NCBI GenBank assembly: GCA_002774355.1
Contig: PEYN01000017.1
Location: 1-33,374, forward strand
DNA: 33,374 bases
Origin: Candidatus Marinimicrobia bacterium CG08_land_8_20_14_0_20_45_22
GTDB lineage: Bacteria > Fidelibacterota > UBA2242
Direction of reading: 5' to 3'
Part shown: positions 6,667 through 14,906 of the stretch, piece after piece
Position numbering within the stretch: position 1 is the stretch's first letter
How the letters are laid out: the number at the start of each line of letters is the position of its first letter
Position numbers and translations under genes: made by a program
Notes under the pieces: model-generated
The model's input: the letters and a program-made list of their open reading frames with translations, nothing else
Databases searched by the model: none
What the model was told of the DNA's origin: nothing

Positions 6667-9600
6667 ATGTACATTTCAAAACTGAGTTTATACGGATTTA
6701 AATCCTTTTTAAAACGCTCAGAGATCGAGTTCGGGCGCGGAATCACTTCTATCGTTGGACCGAATGGCTGTGGCAAAACGAATATTGTTGATTCCTTGCG
6801 GTGGGTAATTGGCGAACAAAAATCCAGCGTGTTGCGCGCCGACCGGAATACTGACGTGATCTTCAATGGTACATCAATGAAACGACCGCTCAATATGGCG
6901 GAAGTCTCGTTAACGATCCACGACGTCACGAGTCGAACGGCGGTCGAATTATCTGACGTGACCATCACGCGCAGGCTGTACCGGAACGGCGAGAGCGAGT
7001 ATTTTATCAATAAAAATCTTTGCCGGTTGAAAGACATCACCGACCTATTTATCGATACTGGGATGGGCGCAAATGCTTATTCCATCATCGAACTAAAAAT
7101 GATCGAAGACATTCTCAGCGAAACGCCGGAAGAACGAAAACGTCTGTTCGAGGAAGCGGCTGGCGTCAATAAATATCGAATTCAACGAAAAGCCGCCATC
7201 CGAAAATTAGAGGCGACTCGCGAGGATTTGCTGAGGTTGAACGACATTATCGCGGAAGTCGATTCGGTAGTAAAAAACCTCAAACGACAACTTCACCGAT
7301 ATGAAAAATATCAGGAAATTACACAGAATCTCATCGAATCCGAAGTCTTGTTAGCGATGCGAAAAATTCTGAATATCCGCTTGAAAAGTGAGCCGATTCA
7401 ACAAAACTTCCGGGCGAAGCAGGAATCCTTCGACCGCTGTGTTAGTGAATTGGCGATTCTGGAGCGCAATTGGAATGAAAATCAGTCGGAGATCGAAGAA
7501 AAAGAGGAAGTTCTTCAGCAACAAACAGACACCGTGAATTCACTTCGCTCAACCGGAAGTCAACTGGGAACAAGCGATTTGTTACTTAAAGAGCAACACC
7601 GAAATATCACTCAAACGGTCAGCCGGTTGTCCAACGAAATTGAAACGCATACAAAAAATATTTCCCTTGCAGAGGAGCGGAAAATCGCTCTTAAAAAACA
7701 ACAGGCGGAAACTGGCGAAAGTCTTGTGAAAAAACGGGAAGAATTCAAAAATATTTCCGAAGCGGTAGGCGCTGTTGATCAGCAATATAAAGCGATCGAA
7801 AAAGAATTACAAACTTTGCAAGACGAGCGGTATGCACTTTTTCGACAGCAAACCGAATTTTCCGTGCGGATTTCGAGTCTGAAAGAGAATATCCGGCAAC
7901 GCGGCAATGATTTGCAAGCGGTTCTAAATCGAATTGCCGAACAGGATAAGGTTGACGAACGAAGCGCAGTACAAATCGAGGAAATTCGAGGAAAAATCAG
8001 TCAATCAACTTATGAACTGGATCAGCGCAAAAATGGACTTTACCGCGAAGACGAGCGTTTTCAGGAATTATCCGATCAAGAGCAAAAACTTCGGGATGAA
8101 CTCCGGAAAGTTGAATCCGAGATGGATAAACTCTCGAACCGCATCTCGTTTTATTCCGGAATTATTCAAACGAAGGAAGGATTTGCGCCCGGTTTGCAGT
8201 TCGTACTTGATCATCTGAGCGATTTCCCCGGCATTCAGGGCGCGTTCTCCGATCTGATATCGGTTGATTCTACTTATTATCTCGCTGTCGAAACGGTCAT
8301 TAAAGATATTTCCCGACTGCTCGTTGCCGATTCGCAATCAGACGCACTTCGCGCGCTTGAAAAGTTGTCTTCTGTGGGAAAAGGAAGAGTGTCCGTCATT
8401 CCGCTCGATATTGATTTTCATAACTCTGAAAAAGAAAAATTCTCAGCCAAAGAATTTAAGCCATTGAGCCAATTTATTAAATGCGGTTCGTCGCTATCCA
8501 GATTGAAAGACTTTTTATTCGGTTCCATCTACGTCTGCAACGATGACGAATTTGAATCTCTGATCCAGGAAAAGAAATATTTGAACCTGTCGTTCATCAC
8601 ATCTCGTGGCAGGTTTCGAGATGCAAACGGCTTTTTTACAGGCGGCTCCGAGACCTCAGAATCTAGTGCGCTCGTTGGCAGAAATCAGAAATTGTATGAA
8701 TTTGAGAAAAAATACGACGCACTGAAAACAGAGAGGGAAGGAATCGTCAGTCAGATTAGCAAAATCAGTTCCGATCTTCGTCAAGTCACTGCGAACCGAA
8801 ATGCACTTAAGAGCGAAATTGCGAAATTTGAGGAAATACTTCAGAATGATGAAGAAAAACGCCGCGCCGTCGAATCGCTATTATCTCAATCAAACGGTAT
8901 CCGGAAAAATCTGAATGAAAGCAAAATCTCTATTTCAATTGCGCTGGAAAATTTTAATGAAAAATTGAAGCGTGAAAATCCCGAAAACGACTCGATTTCC
9001 ACTAAAATAACTTCCTTTGACGCGGCTATTCTTGAGAAGAAAGAAAGCCTTTCAAAAGTAAAATCTTCGCTTGATGAGCAGAACATCCGGATTCAAAATG
9101 TTCGTATTGAACTCGTCAATCTCGAAAACAATTATCGGAATCTCGTTGCCGGTTTTGAATCTGCCGACCGGTCGATTTCTAACCTCTCGAATATCCGCAA
9201 TGCCGCGATTCAGGAGAAGAATAAGGACATTCAGTCGAAGTTAGAAATTGATCTGAAAATCGAATCGAATGGCGCTGAGATAAAGAAAATTTCCGATCAC
9301 TTGACAAAAGCTGAACAATCTTTCATTGTAATTCAATCGGCACACCAGCGCTTACGATCGAATCAACAAAGTTTGAACGACAGGTCGACGGAAACTCGCC
9401 GGAACAAAGAGAATTTGTCGGAAGAATTAAAGAAAATGGAATTGGCTTTTTCCGAGTATAAAGCCGCTGACAGTGAAATTCGCTCTGTTCTTTTCGAGAA
9501 ATACAACCGAAATGTGCCGGATGAAATGCCAGACTCATTGCCAGACGAAGAGGCGCTTCGCCGCGATGTGGAACGATACAAGCGGAATCTGGAAATGATT

Positions 9601-10191
9601 GGCATGGTAAATATGGCAGTAAAGGATGAATACAAACAGGAAAACACGCGGTTCAAATTCTTATCCGAACAGCGCGACGATCTGGTCACCTCGGAGAAAG
9701 GTTTAAATGAAGTTATCCTTCAAATTGACAATGTTGCGAGGGAACAATACGTCGAGATTTTTGAAAAAATCCGCCAAAATTTTCACTCTACATTTTCCAT
9801 TTTCTTCGCAGGGGGAGAAGCGGATGTTAAATTGATCGGCGATCCCGATCCGCTGGAATCTCAGATCGAAATTTGGGCGTGTCCGAGCGGCAAAAAACTG
9901 CGATCTCTTAAAATGCTATCGGCTGGTGAGAAGGCGCTGACGGCGATCGCGTTGCTGTTTGCGATTTATCAGGTGAAGCCAAGTCCGTTTTGTATCTTGG
10001 ATGAAGTCGATGCGCCGCTAGACGATCAAAACACTTCCCGATTTACAAATGTTCTTAAAACTTTTTCGGATAAAACTCAGTTTATCATTGTTACGCATAA
10101 CAAATCGACGATGAGTATTGCCGATGTGTTATACGGCGTAACGATGGCTGAAAAAGGAGTTTCACAAATAATCTCTGCAAAATTGGAGTAA
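6667..10191 (+). CDS. smc: Chromosome segregation/condensin protein SMC
   Basis: A 1174-residue SMC ATPase, full length for the family, which compacts and segregates the chromosome together with ScpA and ScpB (not in this window). The N-terminal head has Walker A GPNGCGKTN at residues 31-39. Two long coiled-coil arms (about 170-500 and 670-1000) flank a hinge recognisable by GIQGAFSDLI and the DANGFFTGGS end. The C-terminal head has the ABC signature LSAGEK at 1084-1089 and Walker B CILDEVDAP at about 1109. The signature normally reads LSGGEK or LSGGER, so Ala replaces the second-position Gly. No ribosome-binding site is seen before the ATG. A GWxTD gene starts 3 bases after the stop. Confidence 0.96.
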   Translation: MYISKLSLYGFKSFLKRSEIEFGRGITSIVGPNGCGKTNIVDSLRWVIGEQKSSVLRADRNTDVIFNGTSMKRPLNMAEVSLTIHDVTSRTAVELSDVTITRRLYRNGESEYFINKNLCRLKDITDLFIDTGMGANAYSIIELKMIEDILSETPEERKRLFEEAAGVNKYRIQRKAAIRKLEATREDLLRLNDIIAEVDSVVKNLKRQLHRYEKYQEITQNLIESEVLLAMRKILNIRLKSEPIQQNFRAKQESFDRCVSELAILERNWNENQSEIEEKEEVLQQQTDTVNSLRSTGSQLGTSDLLLKEQHRNITQTVSRLSNEIETHTKNISLAEERKIALKKQQAETGESLVKKREEFKNISEAVGAVDQQYKAIEKELQTLQDERYALFRQQTEFSVRISSLKENIRQRGNDLQAVLNRIAEQDKVDERSAVQIEEIRGKISQSTYELDQRKNGLYREDERFQELSDQEQKLRDELRKVESEMDKLSNRISFYSGIIQTKEGFAPGLQFVLDHLSDFPGIQGAFSDLISVDSTYYLAVETVIKDISRLLVADSQSDALRALEKLSSVGKGRVSVIPLDIDFHNSEKEKFSAKEFKPLSQFIKCGSSLSRLKDFLFGSIYVCNDDEFESLIQEKKYLNLSFITSRGRFRDANGFFTGGSETSESSALVGRNQKLYEFEKKYDALKTEREGIVSQISKISSDLRQVTANRNALKSEIAKFEEILQNDEEKRRAVESLLSQSNGIRKNLNESKISISIALENFNEKLKRENPENDSISTKITSFDAAILEKKESLSKVKSSLDEQNIRIQNVRIELVNLENNYRNLVAGFESADRSISNLSNIRNAAIQEKNKDIQSKLEIDLKIESNGAEIKKISDHLTKAEQSFIVIQSAHQRLRSNQQSLNDRSTETRRNKENLSEELKKMELAFSEYKAADSEIRSVLFEKYNRNVPDEMPDSLPDEEALRRDVERYKRNLEMIGMVNMAVKDEYKQENTRFKFLSEQRDDLVTSEKGLNEVILQIDNVAREQYVEIFEKIRQNFHSTFSIFFAGGEADVKLIGDPDPLESQIEIWACPSGKKLRSLKMLSAGEKALTAIALLFAIYQVKPSPFCILDEVDAPLDDQNTSRFTNVLKTFSDKTQFIIVTHNKSTMSIADVLYGVTMAEKGVSQIISAKLE

Positions 10192-10194
10192 CCT

Positions 10195-11574
10195 ATGAAA
10201 AAATTACATATTGCTTTTTTAGCGTTCGTAATTTCGCTGTCGGCATCATTTTTCGCGTTTGCCGGTGAATACGATGTAGATTACGCGACATTCCGTGCTT
10301 CGGATGAGATGGATGTCGTCGAGGTCTATTTCATGATTCCTCGGAATTTGTTCAAATTTGTGCCGGTTGGAGACAAGTTTCAATCGACAATTTTGATTCG
10401 CGTCGCTCTGGCGCAACTGGACACCGTTGTCGCGATGGATCAGTGGATCATTATCGACCAAAAATCGGATACGGTTCGTGTGGCTACCAGTCAGAAAATA
10501 CCTGAAATCTCTACGTTGCAGGTTAAGCCGGGTGTTTATCAATTGATCACGGTTGTTGCGGATACTAACACACGAGCTAAATACAAACAGGAGATGCAGA
10601 TCAACGTTCCTGCTTATTCAGGGAAACATCTCCAGATAAGCGATATCCACTTCGGAAGCCAAATCAGCAAAACCGAGAAAAGCAACAAATTCAGTAAGTA
10701 TTTCGGCTATGACATTATTCCTAATGCTAGTTCGATCTATGGTATGAAAAGTCCGTCACTTTTTTCTTTTTGTGAAGTTTATCATTTTCAGCAAGATCCG
10801 AACTCCGCGGGGACATATAAAACCCATTATGCCGTAACCGATCTCAATCAAAAAGAAATTCTTTCGTCGGAATGGAAATCCAAGATAAAGCCTGGCGACT
10901 CTGCCGTCGAGATTAATAGGTTGAACATTGCGTCGCTGGCATCAGGATTATACAACTTGAATTTCGAATGTGTGGATGAACAATCCGGAGAAACGGCGAA
11001 CTATACAAAGCGCTTCTATATAGTCAAAGAAGAAAATCGCAATCTTTTATCAACGGCTTATGACGGAGAAATTTTAAAAAATCTGTCTGAAAAGGAATTG
11101 GATGAAAAATTTGGTCCAATGAAATATATTGCGACAGAAACAGAAATTAAAATGTACCGTAAATCTGATTTAGCCGGTAAACGGCAAATCATTGCCCGTT
11201 TCTGGGATCGGCGTGACAAAATTCCACAAACACCAATCAATGAAGCCCAACAGGAATTCGAAGATCGCCTGAAATATGCGAACGAACAATTCAGAACCGC
11301 TGGTCAGACTGGATGGAAGACAGATATGGGGCGAGTTTTTATCATTTACGGACTGCCGTCCGAAGTCGAAAGATTCCCCAGTTCATTGGAAAAGAAACCT
11401 TATCAAATCTGGTATTATCACGACATCGAAGGCGGTATTATCTTTGCTTTTGTCGATAAAACCGGATTTGGGAGTATGGAATTGGTGCATTCGACTGCCC
11501 GAAACGAACTACAAGACACCAACTGGGAAAGATGGATAACGCCGACAGCGACGGGAGACAACATTTCTTATTAA
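10195..11574 (+). CDS. Secreted GWxTD-domain protein
   Basis: A 459-residue protein with a signal peptide (MKKLHIAFLAF..., likely cut near AFAG). The C-terminal part holds the motif that names the GWxTD family, GWKTDMGRVFIIYGLP, beginning at residue 373, followed by the usual IWYYHDIEGGIIFAFVD strand pair. The N-terminal 350 residues look like beta-rich Ig-like domains. The molecular function of GWxTD proteins is not established; they are common in FCB-group and related phyla and are usually exported. TTGGAG lies 6 bases before the ATG, and the gene starts 3 bases after smc, so it is in the smc operon. The link to SMC is probably only positional. Confidence 0.88.
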   Translation: MKKLHIAFLAFVISLSASFFAFAGEYDVDYATFRASDEMDVVEVYFMIPRNLFKFVPVGDKFQSTILIRVALAQLDTVVAMDQWIIIDQKSDTVRVATSQKIPEISTLQVKPGVYQLITVVADTNTRAKYKQEMQINVPAYSGKHLQISDIHFGSQISKTEKSNKFSKYFGYDIIPNASSIYGMKSPSLFSFCEVYHFQQDPNSAGTYKTHYAVTDLNQKEILSSEWKSKIKPGDSAVEINRLNIASLASGLYNLNFECVDEQSGETANYTKRFYIVKEENRNLLSTAYDGEILKNLSEKELDEKFGPMKYIATETEIKMYRKSDLAGKRQIIARFWDRRDKIPQTPINEAQQEFEDRLKYANEQFRTAGQTGWKTDMGRVFIIYGLPSEVERFPSSLEKKPYQIWYYHDIEGGIIFAFVDKTGFGSMELVHSTARNELQDTNWERWITPTATGDNISY

Positions 11575-11622
11575 TTGTCGATTCGGGCAATTTGATAAGA
11601 AATAATCGGAGCGATTTATCGG

Positions 11623-12303
11623 ATGAACAACGTCTTTTTGGAAGCATACAGTGGCATTCTATCTCTGTTTTTTACGCCATTATGTTTGGTGTGTAATCAA
11701 CGTCTGGAAAATCACAAAGCTGTCGTTTGCGATGAATGCTGGAATAAACTTCAGCCAATCCCGCTGGGAAGGAGTATCCGTAGGAATTTCTCAGAAAATC
11801 TGGATGTTGTTATGTCGGTATTTGCTTTTGACGAACTGTTTCAAAAGATCGTACACGCTTTGAAATATCAGGGTAAACAGTCGATTGGAGTGGAACTCGG
11901 AGTTCGAATGAGTGGATTTCTTCATTTAGAAAATATTGATGTATTTTCTGCTGTTTTAACGCCAATTCCGCTTCATCCGATTAAAATGAGAGAGCGCGGG
12001 TATAATCAGTCCGATTTGATTTCAGCCGGTCTAAGTCAAGTTCTCGAGATTCCTGTTAACACGGGAATTCTTCGGCGCATTAAAAATACACAGACTCAGA
12101 CAAAACTGAATGCAATTGAGCGGAGAGAGAACATGGAGGCGGCGTTCGGAATTGGAAAACGCTTTGATAAAGATGGAATTGAGACGGTCATTTTGGTGGA
12201 CGATGTATTCACGACTGGATCGACGATGAACGCCGCGGCGCAGGTTTTACGGGAAGGTGGAATGAAAAAAATTATCGGAATTACTGCCGCGGCGGCAGAG
12301 TAA
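11623..12303 (+). CDS. ComF-family phosphoribosyltransferase-like protein
   Basis: A 226-residue ComF/GntX-type protein. The N-terminus has a four-cysteine zinc-binding site, CLVC at residues 21-24 and CDEC at 36-39. The C-terminal half is a type I phosphoribosyltransferase fold with the PRPP-binding loop VILVDDVFTTGST near residue 190 and the family motif MRERGYNQSDLI. In naturally competent bacteria ComF helps bring transforming single-stranded DNA into the cell; elsewhere the role is uncertain. It follows the GWxTD gene by 48 bases with CGGAGCG as a possible ribosome-binding site. Confidence 0.9.
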   Translation: MNNVFLEAYSGILSLFFTPLCLVCNQRLENHKAVVCDECWNKLQPIPLGRSIRRNFSENLDVVMSVFAFDELFQKIVHALKYQGKQSIGVELGVRMSGFLHLENIDVFSAVLTPIPLHPIKMRERGYNQSDLISAGLSQVLEIPVNTGILRRIKNTQTQTKLNAIERRENMEAAFGIGKRFDKDGIETVILVDDVFTTGSTMNAAAQVLREGGMKKIIGITAAAAE

Positions 12304-12317
12304 TCCCATTTTTCTAT

Positions 12318-12350
12318 AATTTTCTCTTGAATTAATTAGCAGAGAAAATT
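12318..12350. repeat. Perfect 10-bp inverted repeat between comF and pgk
   Basis: AATTTTCTCT (12318-12327) and AGAGAAAATT (12341-12350) are exact reverse complements around a 13-base loop. There is no T-run directly after either arm on the plus strand, so it is not a standard terminator, although it sits where the smc-comF transcript should end. It overlaps a possible promoter for pgk and could be a regulator site. Confidence 0.4.
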
Positions 12351-12355
12351 AAACT
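12327..12355 (+). promoter_or_regulatory. Possible sigma-70-like promoter for pgk
   Basis: TTGAAT (12327-12332) and TAAACT (12350-12355) are spaced by 17 bases and lie about 42 bases before the pgk ATG. Each box matches the consensus at four positions. The -35 box overlaps the loop side of the 10-bp inverted repeat and the -10 box begins at the end of its right arm. AT-rich intergenic DNA gives such matches readily, so support is weak. Confidence 0.3.
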
Positions 12356-12396
12356 CTTAGGTTATTTATCAACATGTAACAACTAGTAGGTGAAAT

Positions 12397-13593
12397 ATGG
12401 CAAGATTGACAATTGATGATCTCAAAGTAGAAGGCAAGCGGGTGTTGATCCGCGTCGATTTCAACGTTCCGTTGGACAAGAGTCAGAACATTACAGACGA
12501 TTTCCGAATTCGGGCGGCTTTACCGACGATCCAAAAGTTGCTCGCCGGTGGTGCGCGGGTTATTTTGATGTCGCATCTCGGCAGACCGAAAGGGAAAAAA
12601 ACGCCGGAATTTAGTCTAAAACCCGTCGCGGAACGCCTTCAGAAATATCTCAGAAACAAAGTGTATTTTTCGCCGGACTGCATCGGCATCGAAGTGAAAA
12701 GTTTGGTTAATTCGCTTCAAAACGGCGAAGTCCTGCTTTTGGAAAACCTTCGTTTTTATGCCGAAGAGGAGAAAAACGACCCCGATTTTTCCGCAAAACT
12801 TGCTGATCTGGCTGACATCTACGTCAACGACGCTTTTGGAACAAGTCACCGGGCGCATGCTTCGACGGCTGGGATTTGCCAGTATATTCCGCAAAGAGCC
12901 GCCGGATATTTATTAGAGAAGGAATTGCATTATCTTCATGATTATCTGGAAAATCCAGCGAAACCCTATACTGCGGTTTTGGGCGGTGCGAAAGTGACTG
13001 GAAAGATCGAAATCATCGAACGGTTGTTTGGGAAGGTGGATAACATCCTGATCGGTGGCGGAATGGCATACACTTTTCTAAAAGCGCTGGGTTATGAGAT
13101 CGGGAAATCGCTTCTTGAAGTAGATAAAATTGCGTTAGCAAAAGAGATACTCGAAAAAGCAAAAAAGTTCGGTTGTCAGATTATTCTTCCAAAGGATGTC
13201 GTGATTGCGGATGAGGTAAGTGAAACTGCTTCCTGCGAAGTCGTTTCGATTGATAAAATTCCAGAAGACAAGATGGGAGTTGACATTGGACCTGAGACTT
13301 CGGTTATATTTTCGGAAGTCATCGAAAAGAGCAAGACCGTTTTATGGAATGGTCCAGTTGGGGTCTTCGAAATGAAGAAATTTTCCACCGGAACCGAAAC
13401 TATCGCTCGCAAATTGGCTGAGATTACTAAAAAAGGCGCTGTTACCGTTGTTGGCGGCGGAGATTCTGCTTCAGCGATGGAGAAATTCGGATTGATGGAT
13501 AAAGTAACGCATGTTTCTACTGGCGGAGGCGCTTCGCTCGAACTTTTAAGTGGTATGGAACTGATTCCGGTAACATTAATTTCAAACAAATAA
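12397..13593 (+). CDS. pgk: Phosphoglycerate kinase
   Basis: A 398-residue glycolytic enzyme that transfers phosphate between 1,3-bisphosphoglycerate and ADP in the cytoplasm. Family motifs are all present: the N-terminal substrate site RVLIRVDFNVPLD, SHLGRPKG, the arginine-bearing LLLENLRFYAEEEKNDP, NDAFGTSHRAHAST, and the C-terminal nucleotide site with VLWNGPVGVFE and VVGGGDSASAMEKFG. Length is typical for bacteria. AGGTGA lies shortly before the ATG. The tpiA gene follows after 7 bases, so consecutive glycolytic steps are coexpressed. Confidence 0.98.
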   Translation: MARLTIDDLKVEGKRVLIRVDFNVPLDKSQNITDDFRIRAALPTIQKLLAGGARVILMSHLGRPKGKKTPEFSLKPVAERLQKYLRNKVYFSPDCIGIEVKSLVNSLQNGEVLLLENLRFYAEEEKNDPDFSAKLADLADIYVNDAFGTSHRAHASTAGICQYIPQRAAGYLLEKELHYLHDYLENPAKPYTAVLGGAKVTGKIEIIERLFGKVDNILIGGGMAYTFLKALGYEIGKSLLEVDKIALAKEILEKAKKFGCQIILPKDVVIADEVSETASCEVVSIDKIPEDKMGVDIGPETSVIFSEVIEKSKTVLWNGPVGVFEMKKFSTGTETIARKLAEITKKGAVTVVGGGDSASAMEKFGLMDKVTHVSTGGGASLELLSGMELIPVTLISNK

Positions 13594-13600
13594 AGGAACT

Positions 13601-14380
13601 ATGAAAAAATATATTGTCGCAGCAAACTGGAAAATGAATAAAGATGTTCAATCTTCAGCCGATTTTGCCGTTATCTTGTCGAAAAACCTGTTGAAACTTA
13701 AGCGAACTGATGTTATATTATGCCCGCCATTTACGTCGCTTTTTCACATCAGTGAAATGTTAAAGATCACTTCCTTAAAACTCGGCGGTCAGAATATGTA
13801 TTTCGAGAAATCCGGTGCATTCACTGGGGAAATTTCCGGAAGCATGTTGAAATCTGCAGGATGTCAATACGTGATTTTAGGGCATTCCGAAAGGCGTCAT
13901 ATCTTCAATGAATCCGACGAGTTGATTCAAAAGAAAATGACAGCCGCGCTGGAGATCGGGCTAAAACCCATTCTTTGTTTGGGCGAAAAACTCGAAGAAC
14001 GTCAAGCGGGTGCGACACATAACGTGCTTGAAAGACAGTTTAAAGGTGCGTTCTCGGCCGTTTCGGACGACCAACTGAAGTCTTGTGTGATCGCCTATGA
14101 ACCCGTTTGGGCAATCGGAACCGGAATTGTTGCAACTCCGGAACAAGCCTCGGAAGCGCATCAGTTTATCCGCCAATTGCTGAAAAATCAGTATGGTTCA
14201 GAGAATGCAGGAACGATGACGATTCTGTACGGTGGAAGTGTCAAACCGTCTAATGCGAAAACCTTAATTGAGGCAAAGGATATTGACGGTTTTTTAGTCG
14301 GCGGCGCAAGTTTGGTGGAACAGGATTTTGTCGGAATTTCCGAGATTGTTGAAAGATATTTAGTAGAGAAGGAGAAATAG
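13601..14380 (+). CDS. tpiA: Triosephosphate isomerase
   Basis: A 259-residue TIM-barrel enzyme interconverting dihydroxyacetone phosphate and glyceraldehyde 3-phosphate. The substrate residues Asn9 and Lys11 sit in AANWKMNK, the catalytic His95 in ILGHSERR and the catalytic Glu167 in AYEPVWAIGTG; the phosphate-binding glycines are in LYGGSVKP and GFLVGGASL. AAAGGA precedes the ATG closely. It is 7 bases after pgk, and its TAG stop shares one base with the secG GTG start. Confidence 0.98.
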   Translation: MKKYIVAANWKMNKDVQSSADFAVILSKNLLKLKRTDVILCPPFTSLFHISEMLKITSLKLGGQNMYFEKSGAFTGEISGSMLKSAGCQYVILGHSERRHIFNESDELIQKKMTAALEIGLKPILCLGEKLEERQAGATHNVLERQFKGAFSAVSDDQLKSCVIAYEPVWAIGTGIVATPEQASEAHQFIRQLLKNQYGSENAGTMTILYGGSVKPSNAKTLIEAKDIDGFLVGGASLVEQDFVGISEIVERYLVEKEK

Positions 14381-14736
14381 TGTATACCCTTTTTATTGTC
14401 ATTTTTGTTATTGTTTCGATTTTACTGACATTAGCGATTTTGATGCAATCCAGCAAAGGAGATGCTCTTTCTGGAACGTTTGGAAGTTTCGGCGGCTCAG
14501 GGTCTTTGTTCGGCGGTCGTGGAGCCGTAACGTTTTTATCGAAAGTGACAACAGGTCTGGCCGTTGCGTTTATGGTTCTTTCAGTCCTGATCAGTTTTCT
14601 ATCGATTCCAAAAGGCGAACCAACCAGCATCATCAAACAGGAAGCGGATAGAAAAACCGTTCCCTCTGCCACTCTCTCAGTTCCTCAGGGTAGTATGGAG
14701 CAAGGAGAAGCGCCTGTGACACCGACCGGGAATTAA
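14380..14736 (+). CDS. secG: Protein-export membrane protein SecG
   Basis: A 118-residue inner-membrane subunit of the SecYEG translocon. It shows the family layout: a first membrane helix (about residues 3-24), the cytoplasmic loop with MQSSKGDALSGTFG and a glycine-rich stretch GSLFGGRGAVTFLSK, a second helix (about 50-70), and a variable polar tail. The start is a GTG overlapping the tpiA stop (TAGTG), with GGAGAAA just before it. The downstream tRNA-Leu reproduces an arrangement also known in E. coli (secG-leuU). Confidence 0.93.
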   Translation: MYTLFIVIFVIVSILLTLAILMQSSKGDALSGTFGSFGGSGSLFGGRGAVTFLSKVTTGLAVAFMVLSVLISFLSIPKGEPTSIIKQEADRKTVPSATLSVPQGSMEQGEAPVTPTGN

Positions 14737-14770
14737 ATCGGAAGTCGATGTTCTTTCTTAATCGTCTTAA

Positions 14771-14854
14771 GCCGAGGTGGTGGAATTGGTAGACACGCAT
14801 GGTTGAGGGCCATGTGGGCGATAGCCTGTACGGGTTCGACTCCCGTCTTCGGCA
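14771..14854 (+). tRNA. tRNA-Leu (anticodon GAG)
   Basis: A full cloverleaf can be drawn. The acceptor stem is GCCGAGG (14771-14777) with CTTCGGC (14847-14853), one G-T pair, and discriminator A at 14854. The anticodon stem CATGG/CCATG (14798-14802/14810-14814) encloses the loop TTGAGGG with anticodon GAG at 14805-14807. The long class II variable arm contains GGGC/GCCT, and the T stem ACGGG/CCCGT (14830-14834/14842-14846) closes TTCGACT. The 3' CCA is not encoded. It decodes CUC and CUU leucine codons. Confidence 0.97.
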
Positions 14855-14906
14855 CTCGGTTTAGTCATGGGAAATTTTAAAACCGATGAATCAGAGAGGA
14901 AAAGCA

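Noticed and set aside
6651-7040. 129-codon minus-strand ORF across the start of smc
   Set aside because: It is antisense to the conserved Walker A region, with no motif and no ribosome-binding site.
14250-14672. 140-codon minus-strand ORF over secG
   Set aside because: It is antisense to tpiA and secG, both with clear family motifs.
14886-14906. Upstream ATG as start of the TPR gene
   Set aside because: No ribosome-binding site precedes it and it would put eight polar residues ahead of the signal peptide; 14907 is better on both counts.
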